Assembly (NCBI GenBank): GCA_963845975.1 | Contig: CAWJUD010000001.1 | Span: 930,001 to 994,000 of the forward strand | Direction: 5' to 3' | DNA length: 64,000 nucleotides | From: JBEKIK01 sp963845975 | Lineage (GTDB): Bacteria > Planctomycetota > Planctomycetia > Pirellulales > Thermoguttaceae | Shown here: positions 23,729 through 32,764 of the stretch, piece after piece | How positions within the stretch are numbered: the stretch's first letter is position 1 | Layout: every line of letters begins with the position of its first letter | Position numbers and translations under genes: made by a program | Notes under the pieces: generated by a model | What the model saw: the letters and a program-made list of their open reading frames with translations, nothing else | Told to the model about the DNA's origin: nothing | Database searches by the model: none

Positions 23729-25350
23729 TTCCCGGTTTTTTTAAAACCACGACCGTAAAATATGCCCTTCTCGGAGCGGCGCTGCTTTGGGCCGCTTTTC
23801 CGCGCGTGGATCTATGGCCGCTGGCCTGGATCGCGCCCGTACCGTGGATAATGCTGATCCGGCGCAAAGAGCTCGACGGCCGCAGACCGTATGTCGCTCT
23901 ATCGCTGGCAGGTTTTGCGTTTTGGTTGGCCGTGTTGCACTGGCTCCGCCTGCCGTATTGGGCGACCGGTTTCGGCTGGGTGGCACTGTCGTTTTACTTT
24001 GCCTTTTATCTGCCGGTGTTTATCGCTCTAAGCCGCACTGCCGTGCACCAACTCCGCTTGCCCATCATTTTAGCCGCGCCCATTGTCTGGACCGGCCTGG
24101 AACTCGCCCGGGCGCATCTCTTGACCGGCATGACCATGGCCAGCCTCGGCCATACCCAGTATTGCTGGGTGGGATTGATCCAAATCAGCGACCTGTTTGG
24201 CGCTTACGGCGTAAGTTTCCTGGTGATGTTCGTGGCGGCGTGCCTTGCCCGGGCGCTGCCCTGCGAAGACGCCGCCCGAACGTTCCGCCCGCTTATACCG
24301 GCTGCTGTGATTTTAGCCGCCGCGCTGGCTTATGGTTACGCGCGGACCGTCAATAATCAAACCATCCCTGGAGCAAGAATCGCCCTGATTCAAAGCTCCA
24401 TGGATACCACATTGGATGGCGGAGAGAATCTCCTTGAAACAATACATTCCCAGTGTGTTGAACTTTCCAGGCAAGCGATCGACAAATATGGGAAATTAGA
24501 TCTGATCGTTTGGCCGGAAGGAGTTTTTCAATATCCTCTGATTACTTATGACGCCGACGCCTGTGCAAGGGATCCACGGTTGCCGGAAGAAGACATTACA
24601 CCCGAGAAAGCTAGGGATAACTTGAAATCTTGGTGCGATCAATCCCGCCAAGGTTTTATCCAAACCGCCGGATTGCTACATTCACCCCTGCTCACCGGAC
24701 TCAACTCGTATCATTTTACCGCCGACCAGGAGCAAATATACAATTCAGCGGCGTATATATCGGCCGGCGGGGAATTGTTGGGCCGTTACGACAAGATGCA
24801 TCTGGTCATGTTCGGCGAGTACATTCCCTTTGCCCATTATTTGACTTGGCTTTACAACCTTACGCCGCTTAGCGTGGGCACTATGCCCGGCTCCCAACCG
24901 GCAGTTTTTCAAATGGGCGAGATCCACATTGCCCCGAATATCTGCTACGAAAGCGTGTTGCCGCATGTAATCCGCGGTCAGATAAACACTTTGCAATTGC
25001 AGGGCCAAGAACCGGACGTGCTCGTAAACCTGACCAACGACGGCTGGTTTTGGGGCTCCAGCGAACTGGACCTGCACCTGGCCTGCGGCGTATTCCGGGC
25101 AGTGGAGTTTCGCAAGCCGTTTTTGATCGCCGCCAACACCGGCTTTTCAGCCTGGATCGACGCCGACGGCCGGATCATCAAAAAAGGATTGCGTCGCGCT
25201 ACTGACACCCTGCTGGCCGAGGTCCGCGTCGATCACCGCAAAAGCTGGTATCTGTATTACGGCGATTGGCCCTCTGCAATCTGCCTTGCCGGTTGCTGCC
25301 TTTTTGCCGCCGCCGGGCTTTGGAACCGCTTTCGTAAAAAAAGGATATAG
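23725..25350 (+). CDS. lnt: Apolipoprotein N-acyltransferase
   Basis: A 541-aa inner-membrane enzyme that N-acylates the lipid-modified cysteine of lipoproteins. The N-terminal half has six to seven membrane helices. The C-terminal nitrilase-like domain shows the full triad: Glu265 (VWPEGV), Lys357 (YDKMHLVMFGEYIP) and Cys407 (PNICYESVLP). LVNLTNDGWFW and FRAVEFRKPFLIAANTG are further Lnt blocks, and a final helix precedes the basic tail. It overlaps pabA by 4 bp. Several proteins in the window carry lipobox-like signals (54043, 61632) and could be substrates. Confidence 0.93.
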   Translation: MIPGFFKTTTVKYALLGAALLWAAFPRVDLWPLAWIAPVPWIMLIRRKELDGRRPYVALSLAGFAFWLAVLHWLRLPYWATGFGWVALSFYFAFYLPVFIALSRTAVHQLRLPIILAAPIVWTGLELARAHLLTGMTMASLGHTQYCWVGLIQISDLFGAYGVSFLVMFVAACLARALPCEDAARTFRPLIPAAVILAAALAYGYARTVNNQTIPGARIALIQSSMDTTLDGGENLLETIHSQCVELSRQAIDKYGKLDLIVWPEGVFQYPLITYDADACARDPRLPEEDITPEKARDNLKSWCDQSRQGFIQTAGLLHSPLLTGLNSYHFTADQEQIYNSAAYISAGGELLGRYDKMHLVMFGEYIPFAHYLTWLYNLTPLSVGTMPGSQPAVFQMGEIHIAPNICYESVLPHVIRGQINTLQLQGQEPDVLVNLTNDGWFWGSSELDLHLACGVFRAVEFRKPFLIAANTGFSAWIDADGRIIKKGLRRATDTLLAEVRVDHRKSWYLYYGDWPSAICLAGCCLFAAAGLWNRFRKKRI

Positions 25351-25412
25351 TCTTTGCGATGTGTGCATTCTGCACGCATCAAGGACTTTTAATCCGTACA
25401 CTACTAATTTAG

Positions 25413-25436
25413 ACCCCGGTGAACACACCGGGGGTT
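25413..25436 (+). terminator. Terminator-like hairpin after lnt
   Basis: ACCCCGGTG-AACA-CACCGGGGGT followed by a short T run. A related hairpin (CCGGGTG-TT-CACCCCGG) occurs at 45507, so it is also a dispersed motif. Confidence 0.6.
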
Positions 25437-25637
25437 TGGTTGCGGCTTTGCACCGCTCAGGACAATGGATTCTCAGCCCCAGGAAAGAAGGAAAAGTCTA
25501 AGGATGAATGACGAACGCTTTCCGCTCTAAATGGGGGTAACCCGGTATCGCTTATTTATATATTTCCGGTATTAAGGTCTAAAATATCAAGGACTTTCGC
25601 TGGGTACCCCAAATTATCTGGTTTATGGGGGTTCTGG

Positions 25638-25667
25638 TTGACATGCGAAATTGGGCGAAGTTATACT
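25638..25667 (+). promoter_or_regulatory. Sigma-70 promoter for the coiled-coil gene
   Basis: TTGACA (25638-25643), 18-bp spacer, TATACT (25662-25667). The predicted start near 25675 gives a leader of about 95 nt before the ATG at 25771. The rest of the gap 25437-25770 shows nothing else. Confidence 0.75.
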
Positions 25668-25770
25668 AAAAAGATAAAACTTGCGGGTAAACTGACCAAG
25701 GTGAAGCCGATTTCCATCAGAATCGCTCAATCAGGCCGCCTCATAAATTAGGCCGCGTGAAAGGTCTGGA

Positions 25771-26643
25771 ATGAACCTAATCGGAAAAATACTGACGGTT
25801 GTGATCTTTATTTTAAGCATCATTTTCATGACTATGGTCCTGGCTGTCTATGCCACACATAAAAACTGGCGCGACGCGGTCATGACGACGCAGGATCAAG
25901 CCACCGCGACCAAACCCAAGGGCTTGAAATACGCCCTGGAAGATGAAAAGAAAAATAACGAAGCCCTGAAAGACCAACTGCAAAAGCTCACCGATGAAAA
26001 GAACAAGGAACTCGACGCCAAGGTGCAAGCCCTGACCAAGCTGGAAAATGAAAACTCGCTGATGAAGGACCAAATCAAGCAACTCCAGCAGTCCATCCAA
26101 ACATACGAAGATTCGCAGCGGAAAGCGGTGGCGGCCTTGTCGGCCACGCAAAAGGAATCGGCGATTTTCCGCGGCGAGGTCGAGGGTCTGCGGAGCGAAG
26201 CCGAAAAGGCCCAATCCGACCGCGATGCGCATTTCAGGGAAGTAGTCAAACTCACCGACGAAATGCACCAGATGCTTAACGAAATGACCGAACTTAAGAG
26301 TCGCAACACCACGCTCTCGGCCGACCTGGCCAAAGCCCGGGAGGTGCTGCGGCACTTCGATCTTAACGAAAATACCGACATCTCCGGCAGTCCGCCCCGC
26401 GTGGAAGGCCTGGTCGACGCGGTGCTGGGCGGCGGGTTGACGGAGATTTCCATCGGCTCCGATTCCGGCGTGCAAAAAGGCCACAAACTCGACGTGTATC
26501 GCGTCGCACCCAGCGGAAATAAATACGTCGGCCGCATCGAAGTCCTGAAAACCTCACCGGACAAGTCGGTCTGCAAAATCATCCCCAGTTTCCAGCAAAG
26601 CGAAGTGCAGAAAGGTGACCGTGTCGCCAGCAAAATCGAGTAA
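25771..26643 (+). CDS. Membrane-anchored coiled-coil protein
   Basis: 290 aa. N-terminal membrane helix (LTVVIFILSIIFMTMVLAVY), then about 160 residues of heptad-type coiled coil (KNNEALKDQLQKLTDEKNKE through LKSRNTTLSADLAKAREVLR). A compact C-terminal domain follows (VEGLVDAVLGGGLTEISIGS, HKLDVYRVAPSGNKYVGRIE), reminiscent of small beta-barrel domains at the ends of coiled-coil membrane proteins. No named family is recognised. A strong sigma-70 promoter lies upstream. The stop overlaps the next small gene. Confidence 0.65.
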   Translation: MNLIGKILTVVIFILSIIFMTMVLAVYATHKNWRDAVMTTQDQATATKPKGLKYALEDEKKNNEALKDQLQKLTDEKNKELDAKVQALTKLENENSLMKDQIKQLQQSIQTYEDSQRKAVAALSATQKESAIFRGEVEGLRSEAEKAQSDRDAHFREVVKLTDEMHQMLNEMTELKSRNTTLSADLAKAREVLRHFDLNENTDISGSPPRVEGLVDAVLGGGLTEISIGSDSGVQKGHKLDVYRVAPSGNKYVGRIEVLKTSPDKSVCKIIPSFQQSEVQKGDRVASKIE

Positions 26644-26845
26644 CAATCCCGGCGGAACCTTCCGCAAACCCCGGGCCGACCTGTACACCGTGCTCCTGGT
26701 GATCGCCCTTCTGGCGATACTGGTGGCCATTCTTTTTCTGTATCTGCACATGCAAAGCTACAACTTCGAACTCAAAGCCGGCCCGCCCGTGGTAATGATC
26801 GCCGCGAATCTTGGAGTTTTGGTTTCGGGATTTGGGAATCGATAA
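26615..26845 (+). CDS. Small single-TM protein, coupled to the coiled-coil gene
   Basis: 76 aa from GTG 26615, overlapping the previous gene by 29 bp. A short Pro/Ser-rich N-terminus is followed by one membrane helix (LYTVLLVIALLAILVAILFLY). The C-terminus is short and partly hydrophobic. The overlap suggests co-translation and a joint membrane complex with the coiled-coil protein. GTG 26621 is an alternative start. Confidence 0.6.
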   Translation: MTVSPAKSSNNPGGTFRKPRADLYTVLLVIALLAILVAILFLYLHMQSYNFELKAGPPVVMIAANLGVLVSGFGNR

Positions 26846-26852
26846 GTCACTT

Positions 26853-26923
26853 TTAGAACCTATCCAAAAAGTCATCCTGAGCGAAGCGAAGGATCTCGTA
26901 GCAGGCACATCATCGCCTGCTAC
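26853..26923. repeat. Partial copy of MITE family B plus hairpin
   Basis: TTAGAACCTATCC resembles the family B end, followed by GTCATCCTGAGCGAAGCGAA as in 18105. The right half is replaced by a GTAGCAGGC/GCCTGCTAC hairpin. Half elements like this are typical of decayed MITEs. Confidence 0.6.
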
Positions 26924-27002
26924 ATTTAAACGGATACCCATCAACGATTTAAATAAATAGGATCAGCTCCCGCTCCCGGGATAAACAGGCGCAAACATGG
27001 CG

Positions 27003-28058
27003 TCATTGGGCCGTGCCGGCGGCCTTGTCGAACTGCGATTTTAGCCAGGCGTCGCGCTTGGGGCGAAGCGTTTTATCAGCCTCGGGATCCAGGGAAACCG
27101 CAAGCTTGTTGGGCAGGGCGGCCTTTTGAGTCTGCAAAATTCCGGTCTCGTTGGCGGCGGCAAAGGTCTTGATCGCCTCGCGCAGGGCCTTGTCCTCGGC
27201 AATCGTCCAGCCATGCCTTTCGATCTTGCTTCGCACGTGTTCGGCCAGTTTTTCCTCGGCCCCGTCTTCGGGCAGCGCGGCGGGCAATGGTATGGAAGGG
27301 TATTTGGCCGGATTGGCCAAAACCTCCGCCAGGAACATGGAACCCGCGGCCTTGCGCGAACCGACCGCCGGCATCTGGCTGTACTTTTCCATCCAAGATA
27401 ACAGATACAAAAATAGTCCCCACCGCCGCGCCTTGGGAGTGCCGTAGTACAAGCCCGTAAGATGACCGCGGAACTCCTGGTATCGAGTCAGCCGCAACTT
27501 GTCTTGCTCATTAGGATTGTTCAAGGCCTGCGGCGATGTCTGCGACCAGACCATGGCTATGCCTAGCGTGGTCCAGGCGCCCAAGTTGCACAAATCGCCT
27601 TTGGAGTAACCGTGTTCGGCAGGTTCCGGATTGTCCATATCGGCGACGGACCAGGACACGGTGAGCACCTTAACCGCCCCGGCGGATTTCATTTCCACGC
27701 CCTCTTTCCCGGCCGGATCATACCAGAGTTTAAGCGAATGGCCCCAGACAACGGGCCGGATTTCCACTTTTTTCGCTTTTTTACATTGCTTCCACCAGGC
27801 GGGTTGGCACTGGGCTAAGGCACCGCGGATATACGCCACGTCGGCCTGCTGGGCTGGGCTGAGCGCCTCGATTTCCTTTGACGGGACGGCAAGAGCCTTT
27901 TCCAGCTCTTCCCAATTGCCGTCCAGGTAGGTCTGCGAGATGCGTGCGTATAGATCGCTGCTTTTTGCCTCATTGCCCTTGGGCGAATCGGCGGCAAAGG
28001 CCGGAGCGCAAGACCATACAATCGCCCAACACAGCCATCTCGTTCCGCGTTTCATCAT
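27003..28058 (-). CDS. Exported protein of unknown function
   Basis: 351 aa. Start at one of two adjacent ATGs (28058/28055) with GGGAG just upstream; an ATG at 28082 is less likely. Signal peptide RGTRWLCWAIVWSCAPAFAA. The mature part is soluble, about 50% helical by eye, with Trp-rich stretches (CQPAWWKQCKKAKKVEIRPV, GHSLKLWYDP, SWSVADMDNPEPAEHGY). No catalytic motif or known family is visible. It is a single gene between two divergently oriented units. Confidence 0.6.
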   Translation of the reverse strand: MMKRGTRWLCWAIVWSCAPAFAADSPKGNEAKSSDLYARISQTYLDGNWEELEKALAVPSKEIEALSPAQQADVAYIRGALAQCQPAWWKQCKKAKKVEIRPVVWGHSLKLWYDPAGKEGVEMKSAGAVKVLTVSWSVADMDNPEPAEHGYSKGDLCNLGAWTTLGIAMVWSQTSPQALNNPNEQDKLRLTRYQEFRGHLTGLYYGTPKARRWGLFLYLLSWMEKYSQMPAVGSRKAAGSMFLAEVLANPAKYPSIPLPAALPEDGAEEKLAEHVRSKIERHGWTIAEDKALREAIKTFAAANETGILQTQKAALPNKLAVSLDPEADKTLRPKRDAWLKSQFDKAAGTAQ

Positions 28059-28232
28059 CTGCTCCCGAGGGTGGGGGGACATTTCTACGATCCTGGTTGC
28101 GGATAATCAGGCTTTTAGCCTACCATATATGTAAAATGTGGACAATCGGCCGAAAATTGGCGCAAAATTGCGATTGATTTTTATGGTAAGTAAGTATACA
28201 CTAACAGCAGTCAGTCAAAAAACAGGTGCCTC

Positions 28233-28928
28233 ATGAAAGCAAGCGTGAAATTATCTGGCGCACAGCGGCGGGCGGATATACTCAAGGCTGTCCGCAGGGT
28301 TTTTGTGGAAAAGGGATTCCACGGAACCACAACCCGGGAACTGGCCCAAGCGGCGGGGGTTTCCGAGGCCCTTTTGTTTAAGCACTTTCCCAGTAAAAAA
28401 GCGCTCTTCTCCGCAATACAACTTTCTTGTTTCAATGATGAGAAACCCCGGATTATCGAGCAGTTGAAGGCGATGGAGCCGTCCGCGTCATCCCTGGTGT
28501 TCCTTGTCCACTATATGATTTCGCGGATGATTAGCGCACGATTGCCGGATGACGACGAGCGTTCGTTTGTCCGCCTGGTGCTTCAAAGCCTAATGGAAGA
28601 CGGTGAGTTTGCCAGGCTTGCCATTCAAGGAGGACCGTCCCTTTGGGTCGGTAAGGTTAAAAAATGCATTCAGGCGGCAATTGCCTCGGGCGACGCAGTC
28701 AATGGACCGGTCCATCCCGACCTGGCGAGCTGGTTTGCCAATCAGATGGCTGCCATGATAATGATTCATTTGATGCCCGCGAAACCCGTCATTGACTTCG
28801 GCGTGTCACGCCGCAAACTCATAAACCAGGCGGTTTGGTTCAGCTTGCGGGGCATGGGACTCAAGGATGAAGCGATTAAGCGCTATTACAACCCGAAAAG
28901 CATGAAGAGGTCGCTAATATGCCGTTGA
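28233..28928 (+). CDS. TetR-family transcriptional regulator
   Basis: 231 aa. N-terminal helix-turn-helix: RRADILKAVRRVFVEKGFHG, TTTRELAQAAGVSEALLFKH and FPSKKALFSAI, an unmistakable TetR DNA-binding domain. The C-terminal ligand domain is unassigned. Its last 10 bp overlap the start of the ABC ATPase gene at 28919, so regulator and pump are one operon and it most likely represses its own unit. The 28180-28205 region has an imperfect palindrome around TAAGTATACACTAA that could be the operator. Confidence 0.9.
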   Translation: MKASVKLSGAQRRADILKAVRRVFVEKGFHGTTTRELAQAAGVSEALLFKHFPSKKALFSAIQLSCFNDEKPRIIEQLKAMEPSASSLVFLVHYMISRMISARLPDDDERSFVRLVLQSLMEDGEFARLAIQGGPSLWVGKVKKCIQAAIASGDAVNGPVHPDLASWFANQMAAMIMIHLMPAKPVIDFGVSRRKLINQAVWFSLRGMGLKDEAIKRYYNPKSMKRSLICR

Positions 28929-29653
28929 TCCAGTTGCGCGATGTCCGAAAAACCTACACCCTTGGCGAAATCGAGGTCAATGCGCTGCGGGAGGTTTCGC
29001 TGGACATCGAGCGCGGCGAATATGTCGCGCTTATGGGAGCGTCCGGTTCGGGAAAAACCACGCTCATGAACACTCTCGGCTGCCTGGATCACCCCACGGG
29101 CGGCAGTTACCTGCTGGAGGGCGAAGAGGTCGTGGACATGTCGAGCGACGAGCGCGCCCGCTTGCGGAATCAGAAGATAGGCTTCGTATTTCAAAACTTC
29201 AATCTCCTGCCGCGGACCAGCGCCTTGGAAAACGTGGAACTGCCGCTTTTGTACTCTACGCGGATCAGGGGAAAGCAGCGCCGCGATCGCGTGCGGAAAC
29301 TGTTGAAAAAAGTGGGACTGGAGTCGCGCATCGACCACCACCCTTCGCAGCTATCCGGCGGCCAACAACAACGCGTGGCCATCGCCCGCGCACTGGCCAA
29401 CCAGCCTTCGATTCTCCTCGCCGACGAGCCCACCGGCAACCTCGACTCCCGCACCAGCCGGGAGGTCATGGATCTGTTCGGGCAGCTCAACCGGGAAGAC
29501 GGCATCACGATTATCGTGGTAACGCACGATCAAGAGGTCGCCAAGCATGCGCGCCGCGCCGTTGTGATCCGCGACGGGCAAGTCATTTGCGACTCGAGGG
29601 AATTTTCGCGGGCTATCCAAGCCTTGCACGATCAGGAGAAAAAAGCAGCATGA
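28919..29653 (+). CDS. MacB/LolD-type ABC transporter ATPase
   Basis: A 244-aa ATPase: Walker A GASGSGKTT (residues 41-49), the Q-loop VFQNFNLLPRTSALENVELP typical of MacB/LolD/FtsE-type exporters, signature LSGGQQQRVAIARAL and Walker B ILLADEPTGNLDS. It would power the permease at 31043 with the adaptor at 29650, a tripartite MacAB-like exporter of antibiotics, peptides or lipids. It is coupled to tetR by a 10-bp overlap and to the adaptor by an ATGA overlap. Confidence 0.93.
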   Translation: MPLIQLRDVRKTYTLGEIEVNALREVSLDIERGEYVALMGASGSGKTTLMNTLGCLDHPTGGSYLLEGEEVVDMSSDERARLRNQKIGFVFQNFNLLPRTSALENVELPLLYSTRIRGKQRRDRVRKLLKKVGLESRIDHHPSQLSGGQQQRVAIARALANQPSILLADEPTGNLDSRTSREVMDLFGQLNREDGITIIVVTHDQEVAKHARRAVVIRDGQVICDSREFSRAIQALHDQEKKAA

Positions 29654-30924
29654 AACGTCTTCTGTTATGGCTGATTGCCGCCGCCGTTATCGCGGGCCTC
29701 GGGGCCGCCGGCTACAGCCGTTTCCACGCCTCCGGCAACGGGGCTGCCAACGGCAAATACCGAACCGCCGCGGTTCAGCCCGGCGACATTAAACTCACCG
29801 TCAATTCCAACGGCACCGTGCAACCCGTGCTCAGCGTGCAGGTCGGCTCTTACGCCTCGGGACCAATTCTAAAGGTCCACGTGGACTTCAACGACATAGT
29901 CAAAAAAGATCAGATCCTGGCGGAGATCGATCCCCAGGTTTACAAGGCGCAATGTCGGCAGGCCAAGGCCGCACTGGATCACTCGATCGCCGATTTGGAA
30001 CAGTTCAAGGCCAGGCTTAATCAAACAGAACGGGATTTTAAACGCGCCAAGGTACTTTACAAAATCACGGATATTCCCGGAACGGACCGCCCGATCAAGG
30101 GCATCGCCGACAGCGACTACGACCTGGCAAAAGCCAATTTCGAGATGGCCACGGCAAACGTCGAGGTCGCCAAGGCGACCGTCGAACAGAACAAGGCCGC
30201 CTTGGATATGGCTGAAACCAATCTGACCTACACCACGATCCGCTCGCCGGTGGACGGCGTGGTCGTCGACCGCAAGGTCGACGCCGGTCAGACCGTGGCC
30301 GCGCAGTTCCAAACGCCCGTTCTCTTCGTGGTTGCCCCGGACTTGGAGAAAAAGGTCTACGTCTATGCCTCGGTGGATGAGGCCGACATCGGACTGATCC
30401 GCGATGCGCAGTTGCGCAAGGAGCCGGTGAGTTTTACAGTGGACGCCTATCCCAAAGATACGTTCGAAGGGCGGATATTCCAGGTCCGCCTGAATCCTAC
30501 CACCGTCCAAAACGTGGTTACCTACACCGTTGTCGTGGAATCGCCAAACCCGCAAATCAAACTGCTTCCCGGGATGACCGCCAACTTGATCTTTCAAATC
30601 GAGATCCACGCCGGAGTGCCGACCATTCCCAACGCGGCGTTGAGATTTTATCCAAGGCCCGATCAGGTCAGGGAGAGCGACCGTGCGATTCTCACGGGCG
30701 GGGCTTCAAAGGCGGGCGCCGCCAAGCCAGATAAGTCTGCGCCGCAGGGCAACCTCAGCACTCGATACGTCTGGATAGTCGATGGCGATCTGCTCTCGGC
30801 CGTCAAGATTGAAACGGGCTTAAGCGATAAGAATTCCACGGAAGTGGTTTCCGGCGATTTGCATGAAGGGCAAGAAGTTGTCGTCGCCCTGCAAACCGCC
30901 GCAACGAAAACAACGTCACCCTAA
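29650..30924 (+). CDS. HlyD/MacA-family periplasmic adaptor protein
   Basis: 424 aa from ATG 29650, which overlaps the ATPase stop. N-terminal anchor (RLLLWLIAAAVIAGLGAAGY). The lipoyl half-motifs are AVQPGDIKLTVNSNGTVQPV and YTTIRSPVDGVVVDRKVDAG. Between them lies a helical hairpin (residues about 95-190). A beta-barrel and membrane-proximal domain follow, with FPGM-like KLLPGMTANLIFQI. This is the architecture of MacA/EmrA-type membrane fusion proteins. An insertion rich in Ala/Lys (AKPDKSAPQG) near the C-terminus is unusual but looks like a loop. Confidence 0.9.
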   Translation: MKRLLLWLIAAAVIAGLGAAGYSRFHASGNGAANGKYRTAAVQPGDIKLTVNSNGTVQPVLSVQVGSYASGPILKVHVDFNDIVKKDQILAEIDPQVYKAQCRQAKAALDHSIADLEQFKARLNQTERDFKRAKVLYKITDIPGTDRPIKGIADSDYDLAKANFEMATANVEVAKATVEQNKAALDMAETNLTYTTIRSPVDGVVVDRKVDAGQTVAAQFQTPVLFVVAPDLEKKVYVYASVDEADIGLIRDAQLRKEPVSFTVDAYPKDTFEGRIFQVRLNPTTVQNVVTYTVVVESPNPQIKLLPGMTANLIFQIEIHAGVPTIPNAALRFYPRPDQVRESDRAILTGGASKAGAAKPDKSAPQGNLSTRYVWIVDGDLLSAVKIETGLSDKNSTEVVSGDLHEGQEVVVALQTAATKTTSP

Positions 30925-30997
30925 AGGAATACCATAAAACCGCCTGTGATTTCACACTGCCCATTTCCTTCCACCCAAAACCTAAAGCCTGTTGAAA

Positions 30998-31032
30998 AAC
31001 CGTAAACTGTGAACCGCAAACTGTGAACTGCC
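30998..31032. repeat. Heptamer tandem repeat (AACCGTA/AACTGTG/AACCGCA)
   Basis: Five 7-bp units with alternating CCG and CTG cores, ending 10 bp before the permease start. Confidence 0.75.
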
Positions 31033-31042
31033 GACTTTACTC

Positions 31043-32288
31043 ATGAATCTTCTCATGATAATACGAGTGTCCTTGCGGGCGCTGTCGAAGAACAAGACCC
31101 GCGCCGGCCTGACGGTGCTGGGAATCGTCATCGGCGTGGGAGCGGTCATCCTCCTGGTTTCAATCAGCCAGTCCGCCGGCTTGATGGTCAAGGATCAGTT
31201 CCAGAGTTTGGGAACTAACGTGCTCTTTGTCATCCCCGGCAGCCAGGAGGGCGGAGGCGTGCATCTGCCTTCCGGGAGCGTCACTACTCTGATCGCCGCC
31301 GACGCCGATGCCATGTGCGCGGAATGCCCGTCGGTCCTGGCCGCGTCGCCCATGGTTAGCGCGCGCGCAGATTATCGTGGGAAATCAAAACTGGTCGCCG
31401 GATAACATCTATGGCGTCAATGACGCTTACCCTATGATCGGCAATTGGCAGATTGAAAAGGGCGAATTTTTCACGCTTAACGATATCCACGCCGCGGCCA
31501 AGGTCTGCGTCATCGGTAAAACCGTGGTCGATAACCTCTTTCCCGGCATGGATTGCGTCGGCGCGACGATCCGCATCAAGAATATCCCCTTCCAAGTTAT
31601 CGGCGTTCTCGAAGCCAAAGGAGCCAACCTTTTCGGCCAGGACCAGGACAATATCGTGCTCGCGCCCTTTACCACCATAAAAAAAAGAGTCAGCGGCAGC
31701 ACCTTCAATAATATAGATGCGATCTTCGTCTCGGCTCGCTCGACCGAGGACATGAAAAAGGCCGACGAGGAAGTGACCAATCTCCTCCGCCAACGTCACC
31801 GCATCCGGCACAATAATCTGGACGATTTCACCGTGCACAACAGTTCTGAAATCGCCAGGGTCTTGAACATCATCACCATGGTGATGACCTTGCTCTTGGG
31901 CTCGGTCGCCAGCGTCTCGCTGGTGGTCGGCGGGGTGGGTATCATGAATATCATGCTCGTTTCCGTAACCGAGCGGACTCGCGAGATCGGAATTCGCCTT
32001 GCCGTGGGAGCACGCTCGCGCGATATCCTGCGCCAATTTTTACTGGAAGCCGTGGTGCTTTCTTTGTTGGGCGGAATCATAGGTGTCATTCTCGGCATTG
32101 GCGCCTCAGCGGCCGCGACCTACCTTGTGAACCTCTTTCTCAGCGGTACCCGCTGGCCATTGGCAATCTCAATCAATGCCATCCTCGTCTCCTTGGGTTT
32201 CGCGGCCTCGGTGGGAATGTTTTTCGGCTACTATCCCGCACGCAAGGCCAGCCGGCTCGATCCCATCGAATCGCTCCGCTACGAATAA
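31043..32288 (+). CDS. MacB-like ABC transporter permease, frameshifted
   Basis: About 415 codons in two frames. The first frame has the N-terminal helix (TRAGLTVLGIVIGVGAVILL) and the start of the MacB periplasmic domain (MVKDQFQSLGTNVLFVIPGS). At the GCGCGCGC run (31360-31368) one base is missing and the second frame carries on (QIIVGNQNWSPDNIYGVNDA). It ends with three membrane helices and the FtsX-family block ERTREIGIRLAVGARSRDIL, then PARKASRLDPIESLRYE. Corrected, it is a full-length MacB-type permease partner for the ATPase and adaptor. As written, it is split. Confidence 0.85.
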
Positions 32289-32764
32289 CGGAATCCGGCA
32301 AAAGACGCCCGTGGGCAATAACCTGTCCACCACAAGCGTGGTCTTGAGGCCCAACCCGGCTTTTAGAAAAAAACCGCGGATTTCTATGCCTTTCACGACG
32401 TTTTATTTAAAGAAAAAAACGCAAAGCGGAATGCCGTCGTAACATCCTTTCTTAAAAGCACTTGTGTCGAGGAAAAGTTCCTGGCCAGCCATTGTGGAAA
32501 TAGGGTTGGACGGGTATATTTAGTGCCTGTTAAAAAACACTTGAAATCCGGCTGTAAAAAATGGTTTTTTCGCGATTGGAATTCAAGACAATAGCCCTCA
32601 CCCCAACCCTCTCCGGGTACCAACCGAAGGTTAGTCGGGAGAGGGGGGAGGAATGTCGGGCTGGTAGTTTAACTGCCAACCTAACAAACAATCCTCAACA
32701 AAAAATCGGGAGAAAGGCTTATGGAAAATGTTGTTGAAAATTTATTCTGCTGAAAGGACTCGCG
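32289..32764. other. Intergenic region before gyrA, with a palindromic repeat
   Basis: About 475 bp. Near 32594-32650 is a palindrome with CCCTCACCCCAACCCTCTCC and GGGAGAGGGGGGAGG around CCAACCGAAGGTTAG, the dispersed element also seen at 1803 and 42592. AAAGGA lies 7 nt before the TTG start of gyrA. No gene was seen. Confidence 0.5.
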